A stretch of DNA of 64,000 nucleotides, taken from contig NZ_AP018686.1 of assembly GCF_002218045.2 (NCBI RefSeq), positions 434,001 to 498,000 on the forward strand, in the 5' to 3' direction. The notes under the pieces were generated by a model, which saw only the letters and a list, made by a program, of their open reading frames with translations, was not told the DNA's origin and made no database searches. Shown here piece by piece: positions 37,423-48,246 of this stretch. The stretch's first letter is position 1. Each line of letters starts with the position of its first letter. The DNA is from Vibrio rumoiensis. GTDB taxonomy: Bacteria > Pseudomonadota > Gammaproteobacteria > Enterobacterales > Vibrionaceae. Position numbers and translations under genes: made by a program.

Positions 37423-37462
37423 AGGCGAAGTACTGAGGTTTACAGTACTTCGCCTTTATTGT
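37423..37462 (+). terminator. Terminator after uxuA
   Basis: AGGCGAAGTACTG pairs with CAGTACTTCGCCT around a 7-base loop, followed by a T-rich stretch. It closes the hexuronate operon. Confidence 0.85.
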
Positions 37463-37500
37463 TTTTTGGGACTATTTCTTTTCATCCAACAGAGGAGATT

Positions 37501-38021
37501 CTATCGCTTCGTTAGACTCCAACTTTTCTTATTGCGATATAAACGCATGATAGTAAATAAGTTTACGGTTAATAACGTCGCTTCTAAGAGTGAGCCACCG
37601 ATCGAGCCGACAATAATATTATTGGCCAGCCAGCATACCGCACCGATGATAAAGGCAATTCGCATTTGAATCCTTTTAGGAGAAATACTGCAATGGTGCC
37701 TAATACTGAGCCTGCGATAGGAGTAAATCAAGTGGCCCTTCCGCTATCCATAAACCAAGTGCAATACTGATGATTACAAAAAGGCGGCCACAACCTTGTT
37801 TGAGGTCTTAATCGCTGTGGCAGTTCGTAAGAAAGATAAAGGGTACTGATTGCTGAAATATTTGAACCCAAAAGGTAGAAGTGTAAAACGTTATTCAGCT
37901 GGAATATCACCATTAAAATTTTAAGCTTACGGTCATCCTTTTGATAAAAAGTAGAAATCCCTAAGGCGAAGCTGAGAAAGCCAAGCCATTGAGCAAAAGA
38001 AAGGTTAATTAAAAATTCCAT
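37501..38021 (-). pseudogene. YgjV-like inner-membrane protein, multiply frameshifted
   Basis: The N-terminal 75 residues (MEFLINLSFAQWLGFLSFALGISTFYQKDDRKLKI split over two helices) are typical of the small YgjV family of multi-pass proteins of unknown function. The continuation is found in other frames (TATAIKTSNKVVAAF, then IISIALGLWIAEG, then QMRIAFIIGAVCWLANNII), so at least three single-base losses are needed to read it through. Real decay or sequencing error cannot be separated here. No link to the uronate genes is apparent. Confidence 0.6.
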
Positions 38022-38433
38022 GTAATAGCCTTAAGCGAAGAAAGCAAAGATGGCAATAGGGGCTGGAGTCTAAAGCCGAATGATAATAAGTATTGTGATG
38101 TGCGAAAGTTGTTATACCAATTAGATTAACATGGTAAAGCATGATTTGAAATAAAATGAAATACCTTTTCATTAAATAGTGATTTGGTGCAAGGAATGCA
38201 GGTAAACAGCAATATATTGGTGCGGTTATTCGCTAAGGGATATTGACCTATACATTTTAGTTCGTAGCCCATAGTCTTTATTTTAAGGTGTAATAAATCC
38301 TAATAATGGAAGATATTTCCTATAAATTTCGTTAAAATGGCAGGAATTATGACCAATGTATTTTAGTTAACTATAATTTGGCTTAAACGACTGGTTTGTT
38401 AACAATTTCATCGCGTGTGAAAGGGAATATAAT
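38022..38433. other. Gene-free stretch
   Basis: About 410 bases, AT-rich, with no convincing coding frame. It holds a TTATACCAATT motif at about 38111, similar to the ATACCAATT half-sites seen near the hexuronate genes, and the promoter region of the following lipoprotein gene. Nothing else recognised. Confidence 0.5.
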
Positions 38434-39096
38434 ATGAGAAAAATTTACTTAGCTTTAGCTATTGCAGGGGTGCTTGCTGGATGCTCTTCTAACTCGGATA
38501 AAGCGCCTGTAAATACTACACCGGTACCCGCTATGGGCAAAGTCGCTGATGGTGCATTTACTCGTTTCGCTTTAAATGGCAACAGCAGTGGTGCTTGGTT
38601 GGTGCATGCTACGCCAGAGTTAGGTTTGGGTGCGGTTGAAGCAACGAATATTACCGCTTCAGGTGATCCTGGTTCTCTACGTTTGTTTTACCCTTCAATC
38701 AATGAAAGCTCAACATTACAAGCGGGGCCTGGTGTAAGCCAAATCATTCCTAACATTGAACCCGATACCGACTATCTTTTGACGGTTTATTACCGTGATG
38801 AGAAAGGCGATGAGTCACCAAACTTACTTGAGTTGGGCGTGAAAGATATGGGTGTTGGTTCTCTGGGTAACACAGTCAGAACAAAGACATTCACGAATGA
38901 TGCTATCGATTCTGACGGCGATGATACGAATGGTTTCCGTAAAGTGGAATTAGCCTTTAATTCAGGCAGTAACACAACTTTGGAAGTTTATGCTCTAACT
39001 CATTTAAGCAGCACTGAAAATATCGATGTTAATGGCGACGTGGCATTCCAAACAGAAGTGTTTATTGATGATGTTGTACTAGAGTCTGATGATTAA
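38434..39096 (+). CDS. Predicted lipoprotein with a jelly-roll-like domain
   Basis: 220 residues. The signal sequence MRKIYLALAIAGVLAGC carries a lipobox (LAGC) with Cys17 as the acylation site; Ser at +2 predicts outer-membrane sorting. The rest (about 40-218) is rich in beta strands with SGDPGSLRLFYPS, PDTDYLLTVYYRDEKGD and DVAFQTEVFIDDVVLES, a pattern resembling carbohydrate-binding jelly-roll modules (CBM4/9-like), though I cannot assign a family. It is monocistronic, between a gene-free stretch and a terminator. A role in surface polysaccharide binding is a guess. Confidence 0.75.
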   Translation: MRKIYLALAIAGVLAGCSSNSDKAPVNTTPVPAMGKVADGAFTRFALNGNSSGAWLVHATPELGLGAVEATNITASGDPGSLRLFYPSINESSTLQAGPGVSQIIPNIEPDTDYLLTVYYRDEKGDESPNLLELGVKDMGVGSLGNTVRTKTFTNDAIDSDGDDTNGFRKVELAFNSGSNTTLEVYALTHLSSTENIDVNGDVAFQTEVFIDDVVLESDD

Positions 39097-39139
39097 TCGA
39101 GCTTAATATCTAAAGCTCTAATCATTAGAACCTAGTACC

Positions 39140-39173
39140 AGAAACCCTGATATTTTCTATCAGGGTTTCTTTA
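39140..39173. terminator. Bidirectional terminator between lipoprotein and lapD-like gene
   Basis: AGAAACCCTGATA and TATCAGGGTTTCT pair around a short loop with T-rich 3' side; the flanking genes converge. Confidence 0.85.
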
Positions 39174-39176
39174 CGG

Positions 39177-41146
39177 TTATTTGTCAGCGTTTTTATGGCC
39201 GTTTAATTCTAGCTTATCGGTAATGAACCCTTGGAAGCGTCGAATATCAAGCTCAACTAATTGATCAATTTGCTTTAAATTCTCTACATGAGTTGCAATC
39301 ATGCCAATGCCTAAGTTTTTGGCGATGCGAGTCATAGAAGCGAGAAGGTCATATTTTGCCGGATCATCCAATTGGCTCGTATACGTAAAATCTAATTTGA
39401 CATAGGTCGGGTGAACTTGATGTAAGTAATCGATAGAGCTGAAAGTATGACCAAAGTTATCAATACCAAACTTGAACGAATGCTGGAGTAGTAATTGAGT
39501 AATAACTTTGGTTTCTTCAAGGTGCTTAGTGAAGCAAACCTCAGGAAACTCAAATACCAGCGTCTCTCTAAGTTGAGGGTTAGCTTTTAGCATTTGAGTT
39601 AAGAAGACTACAAATTGGCTATTATGAAGACTATCTTTACTTATATTAACGGTAATCGGTGACTTGCTTGGGTTAGCAGCCAATTGCTTACTCACAAGCG
39701 TTAATACATGATTATCGAATTGATAGGCCACATCACTATCTTCTAGTGCAGTAATAAAATGATTGGCTGTGTAGATAATATTATCCACTTCAATATAGGC
39801 AAAGGCCTCGTAGTGCAGGATTTGTTGCTCTTTATTAATCGCTGGTTGAAGTCGAATTTTGACCTGTTGATTTTCAATACCTTGTTTAACAAAGTTCTGC
39901 CATTCCATTTTACCCTTTGTAAACTCAGGCAAAATAGTATTTTCATTATATAAAAATAGTATTTTCATTATATAAAAATGCTTTTAAGCCGCTTTGTTGA
40001 CGAGCTTGAGTTAGGGCGCTATCAAGTTGGGTGAAAACTGTTCTCATGTCGGTTTGATGATGTAAAACCATCATCCCAATAGAGGCTGAGTTATCTTCAA
40101 TTAATTCGTTCGGTTGCCATTCATTAACGAGATTAAGTGCGGTCTCTGATACTTGTTCTAAATACTCATAATGGCAATGAGGGACCAGTAAAATAAACTC
40201 AGAACGACTAAAGCGAGAAAAGGTACTTCTTCCGTCAACAAATGAACTTAATTTCTGAGCAAGTTCTTTAACCATGCTATCGGCTTTATCAAATTCTTTG
40301 TTTTCATACGCATCTTCAATGGCATCGACTTTCATTAACCACAGACCACAATGATCATGGGTGTTAGAAGTTAGCCATGGTTCAAGTTGAGTGATGAAAT
40401 ATTCACGATTACTTAACTCAGAAACAGGATCTTGGTAAGCGCGCATACGTAGGCGTTTTACTTCATTTGCCGATTGTAAGTAATGAGCTTCAATATGCTT
40501 ACTCATGTAATTAATCGCTTGTATCACATCAGAGAGTTCACGAGTATTGACTTGAGGAATAGGGTCGCCAAACTTATTTAAGCTAATTTCATTCGCACGC
40601 TTTTGTATGTCCTTTAATGGTTTGAACATGACTCGAAGTATGATGATCATCGAGATTGCAGCAAGTAATGAATTAATAATAAATGCGGTGAGCAAGCGTA
40701 GAGTCAGCGCCCATAATTGGTCATAACCTGTTGCCGTATTATTGGTGACAGTTAAGGTTGCGGCTTGCATCCAACCATCCATTAATACGCGAGATTCTGT
40801 TAGCTCTTCAAAGGCGCAATTTTTGAAACCATTCAGGTGAGTCAGAATTTTGATTAAGATTCTTACGTTGAATTTGGGTATTGCTATCATTTATTTTGAG
40901 TGTGATAGAACCGTAGAAGCCACTATCAAAAGAGGCATTAATGACGGACTCTAAACCCACTTTATCTTTTTGATGAATGAACGGAGTTAGCGCAATATTC
41001 AATGCGCTGATCATGTTCGTCATCTCAATCTTTTGCTGAGTCTTCAGGTAAGTATGGCTAGAGTGGAGTAGTAAGCCAAAAACCGATGTCGTCAATATTA
41101 AGAAGGTTATCGATAACCAAATTTGAAATTTATTATATAGACTCAT
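39177..41146 (-). pseudogene. LapD-like c-di-GMP receptor (copy 1), frameshifted
   Basis: An inner-membrane protein of about 655 residues that in Lap systems binds c-di-GMP and holds the protease LapG. Order: membrane segment (MSLYNKFQIWLSITFLILTTS), periplasmic domain (about 30-150), second membrane segment, HAMP-like helix, degenerate GGDEF (SRSEF in its place), degenerate EAL (EAF in place of EAL). The frame breaks near 40830, after SPEWFQKL, and again at 39931-39974, where a perfect 22-bp tandem duplication separates the GGDEF from the EAL part; one copy restores GLKAFLYNENTILPEFTKG. It directly follows lapG, as in known lap loci. Confidence 0.85.
39931..39974. repeat. Perfect 22-bp tandem duplication inside the lapD-like gene
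   Basis: The 22-bp unit beginning AAAATAGTATTTTC and ending ATTATATA occurs twice with no gap or mismatch. Because 22 is not a multiple of three, it shifts the reading frame between the GGDEF and EAL regions. Deleting one unit restores an uninterrupted protein. Confidence 0.95.
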
Positions 41147-41150
41147 AGCA

Positions 41151-41857
41151 TCATTGATCCAAGTTTATAATAGGGTGATGAGTGTCATGCTGACTTCGCT
41201 TACGTAATTTTTGCCACATACTTAAATTGGAGACATTACCGGCCGGCACTGATTGGCTTCCAGCTGCGCCTCCTTTTGTGATCCATAAGTTAGTGGCGTT
41301 AAAACTATAGACAGGAACGAGATCGCTTCTTTGACTGGCCGGTTTTATTTCGCCATCAATATTATCTAAAATTAAAGGCATTGAACTTGGCGTTTCATAA
41401 TAGGCAACGACCATATGAAATTGGTTTAATGTCAGTGATTTTACGTAGATTAAGCGCAATTTCTCGTCATCTACCCCTAATTCTCGCAGGGTATAATATT
41501 TGGCAATACTAAAATCTTCACAGTCTCCACCGCCAGCATTAAGAAACTGCACCGGTGTTGCCCAATAATCATCTTCACCCTATAACTTTATATCATCAAT
41601 AAACACTAATTGATTAAAAAAGTTATTCACTTCGGATAATTGTAGAGAGAGGGAGTGATTCTGTAAGTTATGGGTGAGATCTAGCCATGCTTTGATTCGT
41701 AAACCAGCACGTTGTCCAAAATGCTCATGACTGAAGGTAATGATTTGTTGTTCAACAGCAGTGAGCCGAAGCTCTCACTGAAATGATTAACAAGATTAAG
41801 AAAAGATAGGCGGTAAGCGAGAGAGAGAAAAGATCTCTTAGTCTTTACGTTGATCAT
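41151..41857 (-). pseudogene. lapG: LapG-like periplasmic protease, disrupted
   Basis: A transglutaminase-like cysteine protease that clips the LapA N-terminus. The catalytic triad is present: Cys in GGGDCEDF, His in LNQFHMVV, Asp in LDNIDGE. The likely start is the ATG at 41855-41857, overlapping the ompA-like gene end, followed by a signal-like stretch (FLILLIISVRASA). Two lesions occur before the triad: a frameshift near 41775, and an amber TAG near 41582 where the family has Trp (DIKL-stop-GEDDYWATP). An internal GTG at 41552 could start only a fragment. If genuine, the lesions would leave the adhesin uncleaved. Confidence 0.85.
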
Positions 41858-42431
41858 AGATAGTCCAGCTTTCTACTACGCTGCTATCCATCCCTACCAC
41901 TGAGGCAGTAACACGACGGCTTAATGTCATAGTTTCTTCTCTCGATGTTGCTTGAATTGGATCGCTGTCACCGTAACCTACGGTTTCAATACGTTTAGGA
42001 CTGACGCCTGCGGCAACCAAGGCTTTATAGACATTCGCTGCACGATGTATCGAGAGGTACTTGTTGTGCTCTGCCGGGCCAACTGGGCTAGCATAACCAT
42101 TAAGTACAATATGAGTTTGTGGATATTTATCTAAGAAACTACTCATATTCTTAATGTGCTTATCATAAGCGGCAGGAATCACGGTTGAATCGTTAGCAAA
42201 TAAAATGTGTAGTTTATTTTCTTCTTCTGAATGGACAACAGTAGGGCAACCATTGTTATCAATCACGGCGTTTTTACGAGTATTAGCACATAAATCACGC
42301 GCGTTGATCACACCGTCATTATCTGAATCGCTCAAATCTTTTGAATGAAAGGCGATTGGCGGTGGATCAGATTCTAGGTTTGAACATGCACCCAATAGTA
42401 AAACCAATAAAGAAAGAGTTAATGCTTTCAT
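41838..42431 (-). CDS. OmpA-domain lipoprotein of the lap locus
   Basis: 197 residues. The lipobox LLGAC places a lipid at Cys16. An acidic thrombospondin type-3-like calcium motif (DSDNDGVINARDLC, about 36-49) precedes an OmpA-like peptidoglycan-binding domain (about 70-180: LNGYASPVGPAEHNKYLSIHRAANV and VGYGDSDPI). Such genes sit beside lapE/lapG in Shewanella and Vibrio loci and probably help anchor or stabilise the export apparatus. The frame is intact; its 3' end overlaps the start of lapG and the TolC-like gene ends 10 bases upstream. Confidence 0.88.
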   Translation of the reverse strand: MKALTLSLLVLLLGACSNLESDPPPIAFHSKDLSDSDNDGVINARDLCANTRKNAVIDNNGCPTVVHSEEENKLHILFANDSTVIPAAYDKHIKNMSSFLDKYPQTHIVLNGYASPVGPAEHNKYLSIHRAANVYKALVAAGVSPKRIETVGYGDSDPIQATSREETMTLSRRVTASVVGMDSSVVESWTIYDQRKD

Positions 42432-42440
42432 AATATTTCC

Positions 42441-43752
42441 TTATTTAGACGAACGAGCCCATTCATCAGGGATGGCAACACGTAACTCATTCAGAAGCAG
42501 ACCTGTTGAATTCAATAGGCGATAATCAGCAATAATACCAGAATAGTGTGCGCTTAAATAAGCTTTACGAGATTCAAATAACTCATTTTCGGTGTTTAAT
42601 AGGTCCAATAAGGTTCGTTTACCGATTTTGTATTGCTTCTCATAAGCGATGATGGTTTTTGCCGCAGAATCTACGTGTTGTTGAAGAAACTTTTCTTGTG
42701 ATTCCGCCAGTTCTTTAGCACTCCATGATAAACGGGTGCTTTCTTCTAATAAGCGGTAGGCGTTATCTCGAATATTTTTCGCTTTGTTGATTTGGCTGGC
42801 AGCTGAACGACTGTCTGCTGCGTCACTACCACCGTTGTACAGGTTGTAGTTCATTTTAAGCATTACTTTAAGCTCATCAGTATCCCCATCAGATGCGTCA
42901 ATTTCATCACCATATTTCTGTGAGCCTTCGACAGTAAATGTCGGTAACATAGTGCCTTTGGTTTGTTCGTATTGATATTGAGCGGCTTGCACATCATGGT
43001 AAGCCAAATACATAGTTGGGTTATTGGCTTTGGCTTTCTCAAGCGCATCATTTAGCGACTTAGCGATGTAAGTATCATCAACTTTAGGTTTTCTTAAATC
43101 TTGAGGGTAAGAGCCAACTATTCTTACAAATGCTGTAATTTTGTCGTTAAGGTTACTTTGAGCTGAAAGTAAGTTGGTATTGTGCAACACGTCCCTCAAC
43201 CTGAACGAGATCTGCCGTTGAGCTTAAACCTGAATCTGTACGTTTTTGATATCACGATAGATACGCATGTGAACATCATGGTTTGCTTGAGATAGGGTAA
43301 CCACCTCTTGGGCTTGAATGACATCAATATAAGCTTCAGCAGTGGATAATGCCATATCTTGGGCATCAGCGAGTAATTGATAGCGTTGAGATTCAGCTTC
43401 TGCTTTTGTTCTTTTATATCGTTATAAGTGCTTGAGCCATCCCAGATTAACTGACGAATACTGATTTGAGCGTAGCGAGGGTTGTATTCGCCTTGAGACC
43501 TGCACTGTTGTCATAATCTTCATAGCCGACACCAGCTTCAAGATCGACCGATGGTAAATATTTACCAGTTGAGGCTCGGCTGGTTTCTTTTTGGCTGATA
43601 AATTCATTGTAGGTTGATTGAATATTTGGGTTTGTTGCTAATGCATTGGCAATCGCTTGTTCAAGAGATTGCGCGTATGTTGGCAGAGCGATTAATTGGC
43701 AACCAAGGAAAATGGCTAATTTATTTATCTTTGGAGTTTTTATCATCATCAT
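42441..43752 (-). pseudogene. lapE: TolC-family outer-membrane channel (LapE/AggA-like), frameshifted
   Basis: An outer-membrane exit duct for the adhesin. The signal peptide (ending LPTYAQ) and first repeat (SLEQAIANALATNPNIQSTYNEF) are in one frame to about 43450. The centre (43200-43450) is scattered over several frames, and the C-terminal half is intact (SLNDALEKAKANNPTMYLAYHDVQAAQ ... GKRTLLDLLNTENELFESRKAY split by two helices). The two OEP repeats of the family are thus both visible. At least two indels are required. First gene of the lapE-ompA-lapG-lapD transcript. Confidence 0.85.
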
Positions 43753-43966
43753 CCTCTTAACATGCTAGATAGTTAAGCGTTAAGGAAAGGGTATATAAAG
43801 CCGAAAACGGACAAAATTTAGATTTACACGATATTACAGGGTATTTAGAAAAATAATATACCCTTTAACTGATAAACGGTGTTAAATATACAAATTTAAA
43901 CGCATGATTTTGTTTAAATCATATCAGTCTAGACAAAATCATGCGAATAAATTAGTTGTATGTTTG

Positions 43967-46265
43967 TTAAATCGGCCTTGTTTGAATGGTAGATTTCTTC
44001 TTATTGGTTGTCGTTGTTTGTTTGGTCGCCGTAGCTGATGTTGGTCTAGAAACAGTACTAGTTGCTGCTTGCGCCTGATCTTCGCTTGGTTTTGGCTCGG
44101 AAGCAGAAGGTGCAGCATCACTTGTTTTGGCCTCTAGTGTTGGTGATTTTTTAGCAACAGTCGGTGCTGATTTCTGTGACTTTCCAGAGCGAAGTGCTTG
44201 TAATACTTTATCTCTAGGGCCGTCGGCAATGATTTGGCCTTGTTCCATGACTATTAAACGATCGACTAAGTCTAACATGCCAGTTTTATGCGTAATTAAG
44301 ATTAGAGTTTCACCTTTATTAAAGTTACGCAATTGGCGCTTGATGAACATCTCCGTACGGTTATCCATACTACTGGTTGGTTCATCCATGATCATTACTG
44401 GTGGTTTACCTAATAGTGCACGCAATGGCAATCGCTTGACGTTGACCACCAGATAAAGCGGCACCACCTTCGCCAATTTGTTTTTCTAAACCAGCGCTGT
44501 CCTTTTGTGTAAAGCTTGTTACGCCAGCGCGTTCAGCGGCAAGAATGATATCTTTATCACTGGCAAGAGGGCGTCCAAGTGCAATGTTGTCACGAATGCT
44601 ACCGTAAAACAGAGTAATATCTTGCGGTACACAACCTAAATTACGGCGTATATCGATCTGATGTAACTGCTTAATATCTGTATCATCAATTAAAACGGTA
44701 CCTGAGGTTGGTTGGTATAATCCCATCAAGATACGCTCTAACGTCGTTTTACCTGAACCAATACGACCGATAATACCAATGCGCTCACCTGGATTAATTG
44801 TCAGGTTAATATTTCTTAACGAAGGCGAGGTTGCATTCGGGTAGGTGAAGTTCACATTATCAAATTGGATCTTACCTTTGATAATAGGACGGTGGATATA
44901 ACGCTTGCCCGGTTCTTGCTCAGTTGGCATTTGCATTAAGTTGTCGATAATACCCATCGCAGATTTTGGCTTGGTTATAGCGAGTTGATAGCATCGCTAC
45001 TTGTATCATCGGGCTGCTGCGTCCATTAGCATGGTAGCTGTATTAAACCACCCATGGTTAGTCGCCATTTCCTATTAAGTAAACACCGACAACGATCATT
45101 GCTACGTTCAAAATTGTTGAACGAACCCGCTGTATTTTTGCAGTGAATCTGTGTGACGACGAGACTTTAAGCTCCAGTTTTGCCATGTTCTTCCCAACGA
45201 TATTGATACTGACTTTCAGCACCAAACATTTTTAATGTTTCAAGACCAGATAAGCTCTCAATAAGATTTGAGTTTTTGTGAAGCTGCGAGAACCTTCTTC
45301 AATAGTGCGTCTTAATGGCTTTGTACAATAAAACTGTAACTGATCAGAATCACACCAATTAAAGGAACTATAATGGGCCTGCAATGAATGCAATTACGAG
45401 CATAAATAACAGAGCAAATGGCAATCAATTAGGAGTGGTAATACTAGCAGAGGTAAAGAAATCTCTGATTGATTCAAATTCTTGCATGTGTCTTGCAAAA
45501 GCACCAACGGAAGGGGCTTAGATTCTAGACGACCCATTACATGACTAAAGATTTTTGAAGAAATCAAAATATCCGATTTCTTTCCCGCCACATCTAAGAA
45601 ATAGCTACGCATCATTTTTAAAATAAAATCAAAATGAAGATGATAAAACACCAACAGCTAGTACCCAAAGTGAGTCATAGGCCATAGGGAACAATTTTTT
45701 GTCATATACTAAGCGTGAAAATAATGGGCACTTATGGCAAAGATATTAATTAAGATCGAGGCAATGAATACGTCGCGGTAAATTTTACGTGATTGCCACA
45801 GCGTGCTCCAGAACCAATGACGACCATCGTTGTTTTCAGAACTTCAGGGGACCTTTCATCGTAACGAAGCTCTTTTAACCAAAAATAGTTGGCCTGTGTA
45901 TTGTTTATTAAGTTCTTCTAAACGAACCCATTCTTGAGTGTTGTCATCATTTTGCGACAAGATTACTTCAGCTTCGTTCTTCTCGTAATCGACAGACAAG
46001 ATAACGCATGCGTCACCATTTTTAAGCAATGCAACTCGGTAAAAGTAGTGGTGGTAAATCATTAAGTGGCAACTCTTCAAGCTTAGCATTTAAGCCCGCG
46101 GTTGCTGCAGCGCGGGGAATAAATGTACAGTTAGTAAAACCATCTTTGAGTGGTAAGCCTGCAACGAGCGCGTCAGGTGAATTGGCTTGGCCGTAATAAC
46201 GACTGATATAATCGAGCGAATTTAATAGCGGATCTTTTATGGTATTTATTATGCCTGACCTTCAG
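43967..46265 (-). pseudogene. lapB: Type I secretion ABC transporter (LapB-like), multiply frameshifted
   Basis: The inner-membrane ATPase for adhesin export. Pieces in order: a C39-like N-terminal domain (DPLLNSLDYISRYYGQANSPD from about 46235; LLKNGDACVILSVD), a membrane domain broken into many frames (44960-45850), and the nucleotide-binding domain with Walker A GRIGSGKTT, Q-loop PQDITLF, signature LSGGQRQ and Walker B VMIMDEPTSS (one shift near 44440). The N-terminal domain lacks a clear catalytic Cys, as expected for C39-like transporters. An extra tail of about 80 residues, rich in Ser/Thr/Pro/Ala/Lys, follows the ATPase. Many indels, mostly single bases. Confidence 0.85.
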
Positions 46266-48143
46266 TAACATTATTAATTTGCTCAGTAACAAAACCTTGG
46301 AAACCACCAAGTTCAAGTTCGATCAGTTTGTTTTTCTGTTCTATTGTTTCTACGAGAAGCAATAGTGGTGATTGATAAGTTGGCGGCAGTACGTGCAATG
46401 GAGAAAACAACATCTGCTTTTTCGTTATCATCTATTTGAGTAGTAGTAAAAAATCAATTTGACATAAGCAGGGCGGTAGGCATTGAGATAGTCAATCGAA
46501 CCAAAGTTATGACCAAAGTTATCGATACCAAAACTGTATTTATGTGAAGTAATGATGTTACACAGTAGTTTGGTGTTATTCTGGCTGCTTAATAAAAGCA
46601 AATTTCAGGAATCTCAAACAATATGCGGTTGGCATATTCAGGATTGCTTTCCATTTTGGCTTAACCAGCGCATAAAGCCAGTATCATTAACACTGCTTTG
46701 AGTTAAGTTAACTGCAATTGGATATTTCGGATCGTATATATCGACGACTTGCTCAAATACTGCGTCGATGATGTACATATCAAAGTCTTGGCCTTTATCT
46801 AGGCTTTCAAGGGCATTCAAAAGCTACCTGCTGAATAGCGAGTGTCGTCTTTTTGTATAGCAGCAATACTTCTTGGTGGAGCATTTGATTATTGCTGTCG
46901 ATAGCTTTCTGGTAGTTGAAAATAAATTTTATTAGCAATGGCTTCATCTACGATGGCTTTCCATTGTTGTTTACCAAAGTTTGGTTGGCTTTCATCACTG
47001 TCTGCAAGAACCAAGAACATTGGTTCTTCGCGATTGCTGAGCTTGTACTAAAGCCGTTATCAGCGCGAGCAAGGATCTGAAATATCGTCAGTTTGTTTCA
47101 TAATTAAAGCAACAGCAGCTTGAAGTGGGGCAATATCATGGATCGTTTTGTAATTCGGCGACACGGTTAAGCATAGCGCGACCCAACTCAAGCATATCTT
47201 CATCTGATATGTTTGGAGCTAATAGCATAAACTCAGAATTGTTTAAACGAGCAATATTGAACTCCATCTGAAGAAATTTCCATTAATGATGCAGCAAAGC
47301 TACGAGTCAGTTCATCACCTTGGATATATCCTTCTTTTCATACACGTCATCAAGTTGATCGACCTTGAGAAGGCAATACCACCTGTTGACCCGCTTTCAA
47401 TCCAAGATTTAAGTTGAGTCATCATGTATTTGCGATTAGCCAATCCTGATACTGGATCTTGGTACGCACGAACACGTAGTTTGTTTGCTTCTTCTGATTG
47501 TTGTTCAAAAAGTGTGTACGCAGTTGCTTGGTTATATTTAGAGGTTTCCAATACTTCATCAAATTTATTGTTAGCAAGATTTTGAGCGCTAACTTGGATA
47601 ATCTGTAACGGTACTAAAATTCGACGGAATACTATCGATAATCCTACAATCAGAATCACGCCACAAAATGTTAGAGCAAAAAAGAATAGATTTAGTGTTA
47701 TTCCACAGCTTTTCATAAACAAAGGTAGGGCGATTGATTACTTTTAGATTGGCTAATGGTTGCCAGTTAGAGCTGATTTGTACCGTTTTCTGGATAGGTT
47801 TAATATTCGATAATGTCATAAACCAACTAGGTATAGAATTTTTGGGTTCTTTGAAATTGAGCTTAATGGCTTCACTCGATGTAATTGATATCAGAGTTGT
47901 CGATTGATAGTTATGATTATCAAATATTTTCTTGATAATAGTTTGAGCTTCTTCTTCTAAGTCGTCACCTTGTAGATAAGGTGAAAGAGCAAAAGTGGCA
48001 GCATTTAATGTGTCATCGAAGCGAACCGTTTGTTGTTCGATTAAGTCGTTACGCGTGTGATGGAATTCAAGGGCAAATAAAACTACGGATATAGTGATAA
48101 AAATCCCCATACTCCAAGTTAATAGCTGTTTGTACAATGTCAT
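46249..48143 (-). pseudogene. LapD-like GGDEF/EAL receptor (copy 2), multiply frameshifted
   Basis: A paralogue of the copy at 39177-41146. The N-terminal membrane segment (MTLYKQLLTWSMGIFITISV) and periplasmic domain are in one frame, followed after a shift near 47650 by the second membrane segment, HAMP-like helix, and LRVRAYQDPVSGLANRKYM, almost identical to copy 1. The GGDEF and EAL parts (46250-47300) are scattered over frames; the end GGFQGFVTEQ mirrors copy 1's RRFQGFITDK. It lies between lapC and lapB, and its end overlaps the lapB start. c-di-GMP binding is inferred from family. Confidence 0.8.
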
Positions 48144-48246
48144 ATCATTTCTCATTAAATAATTATGGTAATAGACCAAGAGAGATAAACTGATTTTTTC
48201 GACTGAAAACCAACTTGCAGAAATCGTTATAATGACTTGATGATGC

